Source: Methanolinea sp. UBA277
Lineage (GTDB): Archaea > Halobacteriota > Methanomicrobia > Methanomicrobiales > Methanospirillaceae
DNA length: 64,000 bases
Assembly: GCA_002499905.1 (NCBI GenBank)
Contig: DANP01000007.1
Location: 227 to 64,226, forward strand
Direction of reading: 5' to 3'
The notes beneath the pieces are model-generated. The model saw only the letters and a list, made by a program, of their open reading frames with translations, was not told the origin of the DNA and did not search any database. Below are positions 29,352 to 38,020 of the stretch, piece after piece (within the stretch, counting starts at the first letter, position 1; each line of letters starts with the position of its first letter). The position numbers and the translations under genes were made by a program.

Positions 29352-29840
29352 ATGCTGAAGAAGTCTGTAGAAGATGCGCTGAACAAGCAGCTCAACGCCG
29401 AAATGTACTCATCGTACCTCTACCTCGCCATGTCTGCCTACATGGATTCCGTCTCCCTCAGGGGGTTTGGGAAGTGGCTCAGGATCCAGGCCAGGGAAGA
29501 GCTCGCACATGCCATGAAGTTTTATGACTACATCATCGAAGCGGGCGGCACGGTCAGGCTGACGGCCATCGAGGCGCCGAAGACGCCATGGAAATCGGCC
29601 GGGGCGGTCTTTGAGCAGGTTTTTGCCCATGAGCAGAAGGTCACCGGCCTCATCAACGGCATCATGGATATCGCCGTCAAGGAGAAGGATTACGCAACGC
29701 AGAACTTCCTTGGCTGGTTTGTGAAGGAGCAGGTCGAGGAAGAGGCCAACGCCAGCGAAATCATGGCCAAGATCTCGATGATCGGAGAGGTGCCCGGGCA
29801 CCTCTTCTGGCTCGATCATGAACTCGGAAAGAGAGAATAA
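29352..29840 (+). CDS. Ferritin
   Basis: Non-haem ferritin of 162 residues, which oxidises and stores iron in a 24-mer shell. The ferroxidase ligands are visible: E17 in LNAEMYSSYLYL, the pair E49/E50 with H53 in AREELAHAMKFYDY, and E94 region HEQKVTGLIN, then the Gln/Glu stretch VKEQVEEEANA. The ATG follows AGGAGGT at a good distance. Monocistronic, with an AT-rich promoter (AAAGAAAATAAATC) about 30 bases upstream. In a methanogen it probably protects against Fenton chemistry, like katG in this window. Confidence 0.95.
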   Translation: MLKKSVEDALNKQLNAEMYSSYLYLAMSAYMDSVSLRGFGKWLRIQAREELAHAMKFYDYIIEAGGTVRLTAIEAPKTPWKSAGAVFEQVFAHEQKVTGLINGIMDIAVKEKDYATQNFLGWFVKEQVEEEANASEIMAKISMIGEVPGHLFWLDHELGKRE

Positions 29841-29927
29841 TCCTATTTTTTCTCCCGGATGCTTCGGATACCCGGTGATTAACCTTATCGACTCACTGGT
29901 CGAATGGAAGAGTGTGGGGAGCATATC

Positions 29928-31031
29928 GTGACCTCTGATGTCTATTTTGCCGGTCTCCGGGCCCGGGATCCCGGGCAGAGCACCGCGGCGAAGGTGAGGA
30001 TGCTATTTGACCGTGCCGGTTTCGGGGACTGCATCATTCCGGGAGCCCCAGCGGCCATCAAGATACACTTCGGAGAACAGGGGAACGACTCGTACATCAG
30101 TCCGGTCTTCGCCAGGCAGGTGGTTGACAGGATACGGGAGCTCGGGGGACGACCGTTCCTGACCGATTCAAATACCCTCTACCTGGGCAGCCGGTCAGAT
30201 GCAGTGAACCATATCACCACCGCGCTTGAGCACGGGTTCAGTTACGCCACGGTGAGGGCTCCCGTTATCATTGCCGACGGACTGGCCGGGAACAACATGC
30301 GGGAGATCGGGATCGGGAAGAACCACTTCAACCGGGTCCTGATATCCGGTGATATTGCCGATGTCTCATCCCTTGTCGTGATATCCCACTTCAAGGGGCA
30401 TGAAGTGGCCGGGTTCGGGGGAGCGATCAAGAATCTGGCCATGGGCTGCGCACCTCCGAAGGGAAAGCAGGAGCAGCACTCGGCCCGCCCCATGACGCTC
30501 GAGGGGAGGTGTATCGGCTGCGGGGAGTGCACCCTTGTCTGCCCCCGGTCGGCGATCCGCCTCGATGACCGACAATCATCCATCGACAAGGATCGCTGCA
30601 TCGGGTGCTTCGAGTGCATGACCATCTGCCCTGAGCAGGCCATTGATATCGACTGGGAGACCGAGATCCCGGTCTTCATCGAGCGGATGGTCGAGTATGC
30701 ATTCGGTGCAGCGATGGGAAAGAAGGCAGGATACTTCAATTTCCTCACCCACATCACCCCGGACTGCGACTGCGTGGGCTGGAGCGATACACCGGTAGTC
30801 CCGGACATCGGCATCCTTGCGTCGCGGGATCCGGTGGCTGCCGATGCAGCATCGTTTGACCTGGTCAACCGCCAGGTAGGGCTGAAGAATTCCTTCCTGA
30901 AGCGGAACTTCAGGGAGGGGGAAGACAAGTTCATGGGTATGCGCAGGAATACCGATGGCTACCGGCAGATACGGTATGCTGAGGAGATCGGACTCGGCTC
31001 GGCTTCGTACCGGCTGGTAGAAATCGTTTGA
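29928..31031 (+). CDS. DUF362 protein with two 4Fe-4S clusters
   Basis: A 367-residue iron-sulfur protein. The DUF362 region spans residues about 1-200 (AIKIHFGEQGND and FKGHEVAGFGGAIKNLAMG). A 2[4Fe-4S] ferredoxin insert follows: CIGCGECTLVCP and CIGCFECMTICP. A C-terminal DUF362 segment closes the protein (ASRDPVAADAASFDL). The redox partner and substrate are not known. The GTG at 29928 is chosen because GGGGAG lies 7 bases upstream; an ATG at 29904 is the alternative. Confidence 0.88.
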   Translation: MTSDVYFAGLRARDPGQSTAAKVRMLFDRAGFGDCIIPGAPAAIKIHFGEQGNDSYISPVFARQVVDRIRELGGRPFLTDSNTLYLGSRSDAVNHITTALEHGFSYATVRAPVIIADGLAGNNMREIGIGKNHFNRVLISGDIADVSSLVVISHFKGHEVAGFGGAIKNLAMGCAPPKGKQEQHSARPMTLEGRCIGCGECTLVCPRSAIRLDDRQSSIDKDRCIGCFECMTICPEQAIDIDWETEIPVFIERMVEYAFGAAMGKKAGYFNFLTHITPDCDCVGWSDTPVVPDIGILASRDPVAADAASFDLVNRQVGLKNSFLKRNFREGEDKFMGMRRNTDGYRQIRYAEEIGLGSASYRLVEIV

Positions 31032-31122
31032 ACAATTTTATTATCCCCTGAAGGATTCTACCCCCCAATCCGCACATTCTGCTGAAAATCAGGAGGGTTT
31101 TCATAGCCTCTCACACGAAAAG

Positions 31123-31158
31123 ATTTATAATTGGGAGGAAGGCAAGCGCTTATAAGCG
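31123..31158 (+). promoter_or_regulatory. Promoter with palindromic operator candidate upstream of the glutamate-synthase-like gene
   Basis: A TATA box (ATTTATAA, 31123-31130) is preceded by a purine-rich BRE-like stretch. About 20-25 bases downstream, where transcription should start, lies a perfect 12-base palindrome CGCTTATAAGCG (31147-31158). A repressor site covering the transcription start is plausible. The palindrome itself contains TTATAA and could be a second TATA element. About 90 bases of leader separate it from the start codon. Confidence 0.5.
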
Positions 31159-31247
31159 TTCAAAAATGAGATTAATGTTGCGTTTGGGAGGACAGGAGCC
31201 CAAACATACTTTGATAAATTTTTCAATGAAGAGCACGAGGAGAAACT

Positions 31248-32837
31248 ATGAACCTCAGACAGCCCAACGGCAATGAAGCTACCAGCACGACAAACCGTTC
31301 ACGCGACGTCGTGCCGATGTCTGGTATCTGCACCCGCTGTATTGACGGATGCAAGGGAAGCTGTGAGATCTGGCTTTCATCGTTCCGCGGCAGGGAAGTC
31401 CTCTATCCCGGTCCGTTCGGGGAGATCACAGCCGGTGCGGACAAGAACTATCCTATCGATTACTCCCACCTGAATATCCAGGGGTATGCTATGGGTGCCA
31501 AGGGGCTCCCGGAAGGTACCGAAATCGGCCCGGACACGGCAGTATTCTACAACGTCGACACCGAGACCGAGTACGGCTGGGACAAGAAAGTGAGAATGCG
31601 CCTCCCCATCTTCACCGGTGCACTCGGCTCGACCGATATTGCGCGGATCAACTGGGAGCACTTCGCCATCGGTGCAGCTATTTCCGGGATTACCATCGTG
31701 TGCGGTGAGAATGTCTGTGGAGTCGACCCCGAACTGCAGCTCGATAACAAGGGCAAAGTGAAGAAGTCCCCCGAGATGGACCGTCGCATCGACATCTACA
31801 AGAAGTTCTGGGAGGGCTACGGTGAGATGCTCGTCCAGCTCAATGTCGAGGACACCCGCCTCGGGACCGCTGAGTACGTGTCGTCCAGGCACAACCTGGA
31901 CACTATCGAGCTCAAGTGGGGTCAGGGTGCAAAGTGCATCGGCGGAGAGATTAAAGTCAGGTCCCTTGAGCGGGCAATCGAGCTCAAGAAGCGGGGATAC
32001 ATCGTCGTGCCCGATCCCACCCGGTCGGATATGCAGGTCGCCTTCAAGCAGGGCGCGATCAAGGAGTTCGAGCGCCACTCCCGCCTCGGATTTGTCTCGA
32101 AGGAAGGATTCCTCGAGGAAGTCGACCGCCTCCGCGATATCGGGTTCTCCCGCGTCACCCTCAAGACCGGTGCCTATTCCGCCGTCGAACTGGCCATGGC
32201 CATCCGGTACAGTGCCGAAGCAAAGATCGATCTCCTCACCATTGACGGAGCCCCCGGTGGAACCGGCATGAGCCCCTGGCCGATGATGAATGAGTGGGGC
32301 ATCCCGACCTTCTACATCCAGGCACTCGCCTTCGAGTACTGCGAACTCCTGAAGAAGCGCGGTATCCGGGTGCCCGATCTCGCCATGGCCGGTGGATTCT
32401 CGGATGAGCCAAATGTCTTCAAGGCCATCGCCATGGGGAGCCCGTACGTCAGGGCCGTCTGCATGGGCCGCGGCCTCATGATCCCGGGAATGGTCGGAAA
32501 GAACATCGCAAAATGGATCAAGGACGGCAACCTGCCAAAGACCGTCTCCAAGTACGGAACCGTGCCCGAAGAGATTTTTGTCACCTACGAGGAACTCAAG
32601 GAGAAGTACGGCACCAAGTTCAGGGAAATCCCGATGGGCGCCATCGGTATCTATACGTACGCCCAGAAGTTCAGGATCGGCCTCCAGCAGATCATGGCCG
32701 GAAACAGGAACTTCACCCTGAAGTCCCTCTCCCGGGACGACCTGATGGCCCTGACCGAAGAGGCGTCAAAGGTCTCCGGCATACCCTACGTCATGGATGC
32801 CTACGCAGACGAGGCGCTGACGGTTCTGCTCGACTGA
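31248..32837 (+). CDS. FMN-binding glutamate synthase-like protein (GltB domain 2, archaeal type)
   Basis: A 529-residue TIM-barrel flavoprotein matching the central FMN domain of glutamate synthase. The FMN/phosphate-binding stretch is seen as LTIDGAPGGTGMSPWPM, and the barrel end as DLAMAGGFSDEPNVFKAIAMG and AVCMGRGLMIPGMVG. The N-terminus has a Cys cluster (GICTRCIDGCKGSCEIW) that may hold an Fe-S cluster. The glutaminase domain is not fused and is not encoded nearby. Whether it makes glutamate or another product is uncertain. It begins after GAGGAGAAAC at a clear distance. Confidence 0.88.
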   Translation: MNLRQPNGNEATSTTNRSRDVVPMSGICTRCIDGCKGSCEIWLSSFRGREVLYPGPFGEITAGADKNYPIDYSHLNIQGYAMGAKGLPEGTEIGPDTAVFYNVDTETEYGWDKKVRMRLPIFTGALGSTDIARINWEHFAIGAAISGITIVCGENVCGVDPELQLDNKGKVKKSPEMDRRIDIYKKFWEGYGEMLVQLNVEDTRLGTAEYVSSRHNLDTIELKWGQGAKCIGGEIKVRSLERAIELKKRGYIVVPDPTRSDMQVAFKQGAIKEFERHSRLGFVSKEGFLEEVDRLRDIGFSRVTLKTGAYSAVELAMAIRYSAEAKIDLLTIDGAPGGTGMSPWPMMNEWGIPTFYIQALAFEYCELLKKRGIRVPDLAMAGGFSDEPNVFKAIAMGSPYVRAVCMGRGLMIPGMVGKNIAKWIKDGNLPKTVSKYGTVPEEIFVTYEELKEKYGTKFREIPMGAIGIYTYAQKFRIGLQQIMAGNRNFTLKSLSRDDLMALTEEASKVSGIPYVMDAYADEALTVLLD

Positions 32838-32850
32838 TATCCGGTGCGGA

Positions 32851-34017
32851 TCACTCCGCCAGCTCTTTTTTTGAACCGTTCGGGGAAAAAGCGTCAACAA
32901 GGTTCCGGGTTATCCTGGCGCCGAGCGACGGGGGCAGGGACTCGAGCCAGAGGTAGAACCCCACCCGTGACGGAGTATAGCGTTCGAACTTGAAGTTACC
33001 GTCTCCATTCTGCACCATCTTGAGGTACTCCTGCTTGCGCCGCTGCCGCAGGTATACGATCGCCTCGTATCCAGGGAGGTCGGTGGCCAGGATCGCTTTC
33101 GAGTACCGTTTCATTATCTCGCTGTATTCGATCTCCTGGCCCCGGATCAGGAACTGGTGATTACGACAGAGTGAACGGACCGCAGAGGGGTAGAGGCCGC
33201 CATACAGGATCTTCTTCACCAGCCGGCTGGTGCCGTTGGAGATGTCCGGAAGGCCGCCATCGGGAGAGGAGACCCGGTCGAACACCCGTGCCCGCTCCTC
33301 TTCGTGGTAGGTCTCGTAGCTGAATTTTTTCCGGAGGGGGATCTCGTGGGCAAGCACCAAGCTCGGGTTCTGCGGGTACTGGTGAAACCGCTCCCTGAAA
33401 CGGTCCGGACGGAGACAGGACTTGATCTCCTCACAGGAAGCGGTCTGGATGTTGACCGTTTTCGGGGTCTTCAGCAGCCTTCTTCCTACGACATAGTTGG
33501 TCACGTCAAAGGAGGAGACGAGGAGGAATGGCACCTGCGGCTGGTCGAACATGTAGCCGAGGAGTGCGCGCTTGTAGGCTATCTCCTTCTCAAACTCTTT
33601 CATGTCCGATGCAGAGGTGACCACTTCGGCAAAGGTCACCTGGTCATTACGATCGATGAGCAGAAGGTCGAACTCGGCGAGATCTTGCCCGTTTCCCCTG
33701 ACAGTGATGTCTCCGCATCGGGAATAGAAGAGCCCGTTCTGCCCGAGCCTGATCTTCTGGCGTGCCTGCCGGGGCACATCCATCCCCTTCAGCGCAAGCT
33801 GCCGTATCTCATCTGTCTCGAGTGCCATCGAGCGGAACATTTCGTAGATGATGGCCTCGTACCAGCGGCCCTCGGCGGTCCTCATCTTCTCGATCTCGGG
33901 GGAGAAGAGCCGGGAGCGCTCCAGTCCCGAGAGGTGTCTCGTGGCACTGAGCGCCATGCGCTCATCAGGCTGGAATGAGGAGAGGTTCTTTTTAAGCCAC
34001 GAGGTGATTGCCGCCAT
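32851..34017 (-). CDS. Unknown protein with a possible PD-(D/E)XK nuclease-like core
   Basis: A 388-residue protein of no family I can name. Residues about 115-155 read AEFDLLLIDRNDQVTFAEVV and then KEFEKEIAYKRALLGYMF. An Asp in one strand, Glu in the next and a helix after it resemble the core of restriction-endonuclease-like folds, but the Lys of the usual ExK is replaced. Two other stretches (VPFLLVSSFDVTNYVVG and AILATDLPGYEAIVYLRQRRKQ) look like buried strands. It converges on the glutamate-synthase-like gene, 13 bases between stops, and is divergent from tRNA-Lys. Function unknown. Confidence 0.75.
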   Translation of the reverse strand: MAAITSWLKKNLSSFQPDERMALSATRHLSGLERSRLFSPEIEKMRTAEGRWYEAIIYEMFRSMALETDEIRQLALKGMDVPRQARQKIRLGQNGLFYSRCGDITVRGNGQDLAEFDLLLIDRNDQVTFAEVVTSASDMKEFEKEIAYKRALLGYMFDQPQVPFLLVSSFDVTNYVVGRRLLKTPKTVNIQTASCEEIKSCLRPDRFRERFHQYPQNPSLVLAHEIPLRKKFSYETYHEEERARVFDRVSSPDGGLPDISNGTSRLVKKILYGGLYPSAVRSLCRNHQFLIRGQEIEYSEIMKRYSKAILATDLPGYEAIVYLRQRRKQEYLKMVQNGDGNFKFERYTPSRVGFYLWLESLPPSLGARITRNLVDAFSPNGSKKELAE

Positions 34018-34150
34018 GAATATTGTTACAATTATTTATTCCTTTTGGTTAAATAAGTACCCTCTCCGGAAGGTTCAGGAGAAAGGCCCAGGGACGGTGC
34101 GAATCAGGGTACGGATCCCGGGAGCTGAACAGATACCGTTATAAAAATAT

Positions 34151-34160
34151 ATTTATATAG
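34151..34160 (+). promoter_or_regulatory. TATA-like element of tRNA-Lys / RNA polymerase operon
   Basis: ATTTATATAG in a strongly AT-rich run (34139-34165) about 40-50 bases upstream of tRNA-Lys. It is the only good promoter candidate before the RNA polymerase operon, which follows the tRNA on the same strand. Confidence 0.45.
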
Positions 34161-34200
34161 TTTTCTCGCATTGTAATAATGCTGTACGGCGCGTTAGGGT

Positions 34201-34274
34201 GGGCTTGTAGCTCAGTTAGGTAGAGCGCCTGGCTTTTAACCAGGTGGTCGGGGGTTCAAATCCCTCCGGGCCCG
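34201..34274 (+). tRNA. tRNA-Lys (TTT)
   Basis: A 74-base cloverleaf: acceptor GGGCTTG/CGGGCCC with two G-T pairs, anticodon stem CCTGG/CCAGG, loop CTTTTAA with anticodon TTT, T-arm GGGGG-TTCAAAT-CCCTC, discriminator G. CCA is not encoded. The gene lies 92 bases before rpoH on the same strand, so the tRNA may be processed from the 5' part of the polymerase transcript. Confidence 0.97.
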
Positions 34275-34366
34275 CTGCCGCGGTGCCAGTGATTTTTCGC
34301 GGTGAGGAATCTGAAAACGGTGAGGTATCAAAAAAGAATGAATTCTCTTGTGAAGGGGGGATGTGC

Positions 34367-34618
34367 GTGAGCACCAGACTGAATGTACTGGCCCATACCA
34401 TGGTGCCCGATCACCAGATCATGAACGAGGAAGAGGTTGCCGGGTTACTCTCCCTCTATAACATCACCAATGAGCAACTGCCAAAAATGTATCATGATGA
34501 TCCCGCGGTAAAGACTATCGGGGCAAAACCGGGAGATGTCATTCGGATTATCCGCGACAGTCACACCGCCGGGAGAGCAGAATCGTACCGGCTGGTCGTC
34601 AAGCGGCCGAAAAAGTAA
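34367..34618 (+). CDS. rpoH: RNA polymerase subunit H (RpoH/Rpb5-like)
   Basis: Small archaeal RNA polymerase subunit equal to the C-terminal domain of eukaryotic Rpb5, 83 residues from the GTG at 34367. Typical features: [20 protein letters not shown] at the N-terminus and [20 protein letters not shown] at the end. The GTG lies 6 bases after GAAGGGGGGA; an ATG at 34361 is too close to that site. It is the first gene of the polymerase operon, followed by rpoB2. Confidence 0.95.
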   Translation: MSTRLNVLAHTMVPDHQIMNEEEVAGLLSLYNITNEQLPKMYHDDPAVKTIGAKPGDVIRIIRDSHTAGRAESYRLVVKRPKK

Positions 34619-34632
34619 GGCGGAGGCTGATC

Positions 34633-36192
34633 ATTCTGATAGACCGGAGCGTATTATCAAGGGCATATTTTTCCCGTGAGCATGTTGCGCGCCACCAACT
34701 TGACTCATACAACAATTTTCTCCAATCAAATCTCCAGAAAGTGGTCAATGAGCAACGGATCATCGAGACCGATATCGAGATCCGGGGAAAGAGCAACGAG
34801 CCGGTGTGGGTCGAGCTCGGAAAGATCGAGGTCAAAAAACCGCTGGTGCGGGAGGCGGACGGATCACAGGGGGATCTCTTCCCCAGTGAGGCACGTCTGC
34901 GCAACCTGACCTACGCAGCGCCAATCATGCTTCAGCTGACCCTTATCCAGGGTGAGGACCGGCAGGATCCGGTGGTCACCACCATCGGGCAGCTCCCGAT
35001 CATGGTCGGCTCGGCATCGTGCAACCTCTACGGGATGAACGACGAGGAGCGGGTCACCCACGGTGAAGACCCGTTCGATCCTGGCGGCTACTTCATCGTA
35101 AATGGCACCGAGCGCGTGCTGATGACCCTTGAGGACCTTGCCTCGAATAAGATCATGACCGAGTACACCGAGCGCTACAATGAGCGGATCTACGTGGCAA
35201 AGGTATTCTCCCAGTTCCGGGGATACCGCGCACTCGTGGTCGTGGAACGGAACCGCAAGAACCTCCTCGAGGTATCGTTCCCCTCTGTCGCAGGTCACCT
35301 CCGCTTCGTCGATCTTATGCGGGCGCTCGGGCTGGTGAGTGACCACGAGATCGTGAACGGGGTCTCCACTGATGAGGACATTCTCACCTTCATGATGCAG
35401 AACCTCGAAGAGAGCGAATGCGACAACCTGGAAGGGGGCATTATGTATGTCGGTAAGAAGCTTGCGCCCAACCAGACACGGGACTACCAGCGCAAGAGGG
35501 CAGAGTTCGTGCTCGACAACTACCTGCTGCCGCACCTCAACTACCTTATGCCCGCCACCCTGAAGGAGGGCGACGAGGGATTCCGTGAAGCGGTCGCGGA
35601 AGTACGGCTGGCCAAGGCCCACTTCCTCGGGCGCATGGCCGAAGCCTGCTTCGACCTTGTACTGACCAAGCGCCGGATCGATGACAAGGACCACTACTCA
35701 AACAAGCGGCTGAAACTTGCCGGCGACCTCATGGAGGATCTCTTCCGTATCTCGCTGAACAGACTGACCCGGGATATCAAGTACCAACTGGAGCGGGCGA
35801 GCATGCGTCATCGCGACCTCTCCATTGGGACCGCGGTGCGGGCTGACGTGCTGACCGAGCGGCTCCTGCACCCCCTGGCAACCGGCAACTGGGTCGGCGG
35901 GAGGACGGGGGTCTCCCAGCTTCTTGACCGTATCGATCACATGAGCGTCCTCTCCCACCTGCGGAGGGTTATCTCCCCGCTGTCCCGGTCACAGCCGCAC
36001 TTCGAGGCCCGTGATCTGCACCCTACCCAGTGGGGCCGGATCTGCCCGAGCGAGACGCCGGAAGGGCCGAACTGTGGGCTGGTCAAGAACTTTGCACAGA
36101 TGGTAGAGATCAGCCGGGGTGTCCCGGATGAAGAGGAAGTGGTGCGGATGCTGTATAACCTCGGCGTTGAGCACATCCGGGGTGATGCATAA
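34633..36192 (+). CDS. rpoB2: RNA polymerase subunit B'' (N-terminal half of beta), no standard start codon
   Basis: N-terminal half of the split beta subunit, about 519 residues. Conserved RpoB2 sequence ([20 protein letters not shown]) is encoded from 34636 on, yet the frame has no ATG, GTG or TTG upstream of a GTG at 34741, which would remove about 35 conserved residues. I place the start at ATT 34633, 6 bases after GGAGG (34622-34626); CTG 34636 and ATA 34639 are alternatives. Domain features: [17 protein letters not shown], the lobe, and the fork region ending [19 protein letters not shown]. The stop overlaps the rpoB1 start by one base. Confidence 0.92.
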   Translation: MLIDRSVLSRAYFSREHVARHQLDSYNNFLQSNLQKVVNEQRIIETDIEIRGKSNEPVWVELGKIEVKKPLVREADGSQGDLFPSEARLRNLTYAAPIMLQLTLIQGEDRQDPVVTTIGQLPIMVGSASCNLYGMNDEERVTHGEDPFDPGGYFIVNGTERVLMTLEDLASNKIMTEYTERYNERIYVAKVFSQFRGYRALVVVERNRKNLLEVSFPSVAGHLRFVDLMRALGLVSDHEIVNGVSTDEDILTFMMQNLEESECDNLEGGIMYVGKKLAPNQTRDYQRKRAEFVLDNYLLPHLNYLMPATLKEGDEGFREAVAEVRLAKAHFLGRMAEACFDLVLTKRRIDDKDHYSNKRLKLAGDLMEDLFRISLNRLTRDIKYQLERASMRHRDLSIGTAVRADVLTERLLHPLATGNWVGGRTGVSQLLDRIDHMSVLSHLRRVISPLSRSQPHFEARDLHPTQWGRICPSETPEGPNCGLVKNFAQMVEISRGVPDEEEVVRMLYNLGVEHIRGDA

Positions 36193-38006
36193 TGAAGAAA
36201 GCACGGGTTTTTGTTGACGGTGCCCTGATCGGGCTCGTTGACGACCCCCGGGCGTTTGTTGGCCAGCTCCGGAGCATGCGCCGGCAGGGAGCTCTCTCCA
36301 TCGAGGTCAACATCTCCTACAAAGAGTTCAACAACGATGTGATCATCCACACCGACCGCGGCAGGGCGCGACGCCCGCTTATCGTCCTCCAGAGCGGGAA
36401 GCCGTTGATCTCCCCCGACGAAATCGAGAAACTGGCGAGAAAGGATATTGATTTCAACTACTTCGTCCGCCGGGGGATGATTGAATTAATCGACGCCGAA
36501 GAGGAGGAAGACCTCTTCATCGCCATCAACCCCGGGGATATCACCCCTGACCACACGCACCTGGAGATCGATCCGTCCCTGATCCTTGGTATCGGTGCCG
36601 CCCATGTCCCCTTCCCGGAGCACAATGCAAGTCCCCGTGTAACGATGGGGGCCGGGATGGTCAAACAGGCCCTCGGATTCGGAACCGCGAACATGAAGCT
36701 CCGCCCCGACACCCGCGGGCACCTGCTCCACTATGTCCAGCGCCCCCTCGTCCACACCCAGACCTCAGACCTGATCGGATCGGATGACCGGCCTGCCGGA
36801 CAGAACTTCGTGGTGGCCATTCTCTCCTTTGAGGGGTACAATATCGAGGATGCCCTCATCTTCAACCAGGCATCCATCGACCGCGGACTCGGGCGGTCCC
36901 ACTTCTTCAGGACCTACGAAGGCGAGGAGCGCCGGTATCCCGGAGGCCAGGTCGACCGGATCGAGATCCCGGACGAGGAAGTGACCGGCGCCCACGGTGC
37001 CGAGAGCTACAAGAACCTCGATGATGACGGGGTTATCAACCCGGAGACGGTGGTCAATGAGAAGGATGTGCTGATCGGCAAGACCTCGCCGCCCCGGTTC
37101 CTTGAGGAACCGACCAGTGACCTGATCACAGTCGAGAAGAGGCGGGACACCTCAGTAACCATGCGGAGCAACGAGCGGGGAATCGTGGACACGGTCATCA
37201 TTACCGAGGGGGAGAACAGTTCCCGCCTGGTCAAGGTGCGGACTCGTGATCTCAGGATCCCGGAAGTGGGAGACAAGTTTGCCTCCCGCCACGGGCAGAA
37301 GGGGGTCATCGGTCTCATCGCAGCCCAGGAGGATCTGCCGTTCACCGAGTCGGGTATGACCCCCGACCTGGTGATCAATCCCCACGCCATCCCGAGCCGG
37401 ATGACCATCGGGCACATGCTGGAGATGATCGGCGGAAAGGTCGGCTCGCTGGAGGCCCACCGGATCAACGCAACCGCATTCTCGGGCGCCCAGGAGGCGA
37501 CACTCCGGAACTCGCTCAAGGATCTCGGCTTCTCCCATACCGGCCGCGAAGTGATGTATGACGGGATTACCGGGAAGCGGTTTTCCGCCGACATCTACGT
37601 CGGAGTCATCTACTATCAGAAGCTCTACCATATGGTCTCGAGCAAGATGCACGCCCGTTCGCGGGGTCCGGTACAGGTCCTGACCCGTCAGCCGACAGAA
37701 GGCAGGGCCCGTGAAGGAGGTCTCCGGTTCGGTGAAATGGAGCGTGATGTGATGATCGGTCATGGTGCGGCCATGGCCCTCAAGGAACGGCTCCTTGACG
37801 AGTCTGACAAGGTCCAGGAGTATGTCTGCGCCCACTGCGGCATGGTGGCAATGCTTGACCGGAAGGCCAACAGCACCCGCTGCCTCGCATGCGGCAGCGA
37901 GACTGATATCTACCCGGTCGAGATGTCCTACGCCTTCAAGCTCCTCCTCGATGAGATGAAGAGCATGGGGATAGCGCCGAGAATGAAACTTGAGGACGTG
38001 GTGTAG
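36192..38006 (+). CDS. rpoB1: RNA polymerase subunit B' (C-terminal half of beta)
   Basis: C-terminal half of the split beta subunit, 604 residues, holding much of the catalytic wall and hybrid-binding region. Seen: [35 protein letters not shown], and [20 protein letters not shown], the highly conserved C-terminal clamp-contact stretch. A zinc knuckle CAHC...CLAC sits near the C-terminus. The start codon overlaps the rpoB2 stop (TAATG). The split between B'' and B' is the arrangement typical of methanogens and relatives. Confidence 0.97.
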   Translation: MKKARVFVDGALIGLVDDPRAFVGQLRSMRRQGALSIEVNISYKEFNNDVIIHTDRGRARRPLIVLQSGKPLISPDEIEKLARKDIDFNYFVRRGMIELIDAEEEEDLFIAINPGDITPDHTHLEIDPSLILGIGAAHVPFPEHNASPRVTMGAGMVKQALGFGTANMKLRPDTRGHLLHYVQRPLVHTQTSDLIGSDDRPAGQNFVVAILSFEGYNIEDALIFNQASIDRGLGRSHFFRTYEGEERRYPGGQVDRIEIPDEEVTGAHGAESYKNLDDDGVINPETVVNEKDVLIGKTSPPRFLEEPTSDLITVEKRRDTSVTMRSNERGIVDTVIITEGENSSRLVKVRTRDLRIPEVGDKFASRHGQKGVIGLIAAQEDLPFTESGMTPDLVINPHAIPSRMTIGHMLEMIGGKVGSLEAHRINATAFSGAQEATLRNSLKDLGFSHTGREVMYDGITGKRFSADIYVGVIYYQKLYHMVSSKMHARSRGPVQVLTRQPTEGRAREGGLRFGEMERDVMIGHGAAMALKERLLDESDKVQEYVCAHCGMVAMLDRKANSTRCLACGSETDIYPVEMSYAFKLLLDEMKSMGIAPRMKLEDVV

Positions 38007-38020
38007 GAGGGACACGCGAT

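Noticed and set aside
34741..36192. rpoB2 starting at the GTG at 34741
   Set aside because: This start would drop about 35 conserved N-terminal residues and has no ribosome binding site, whereas GGAGG lies before 34633.
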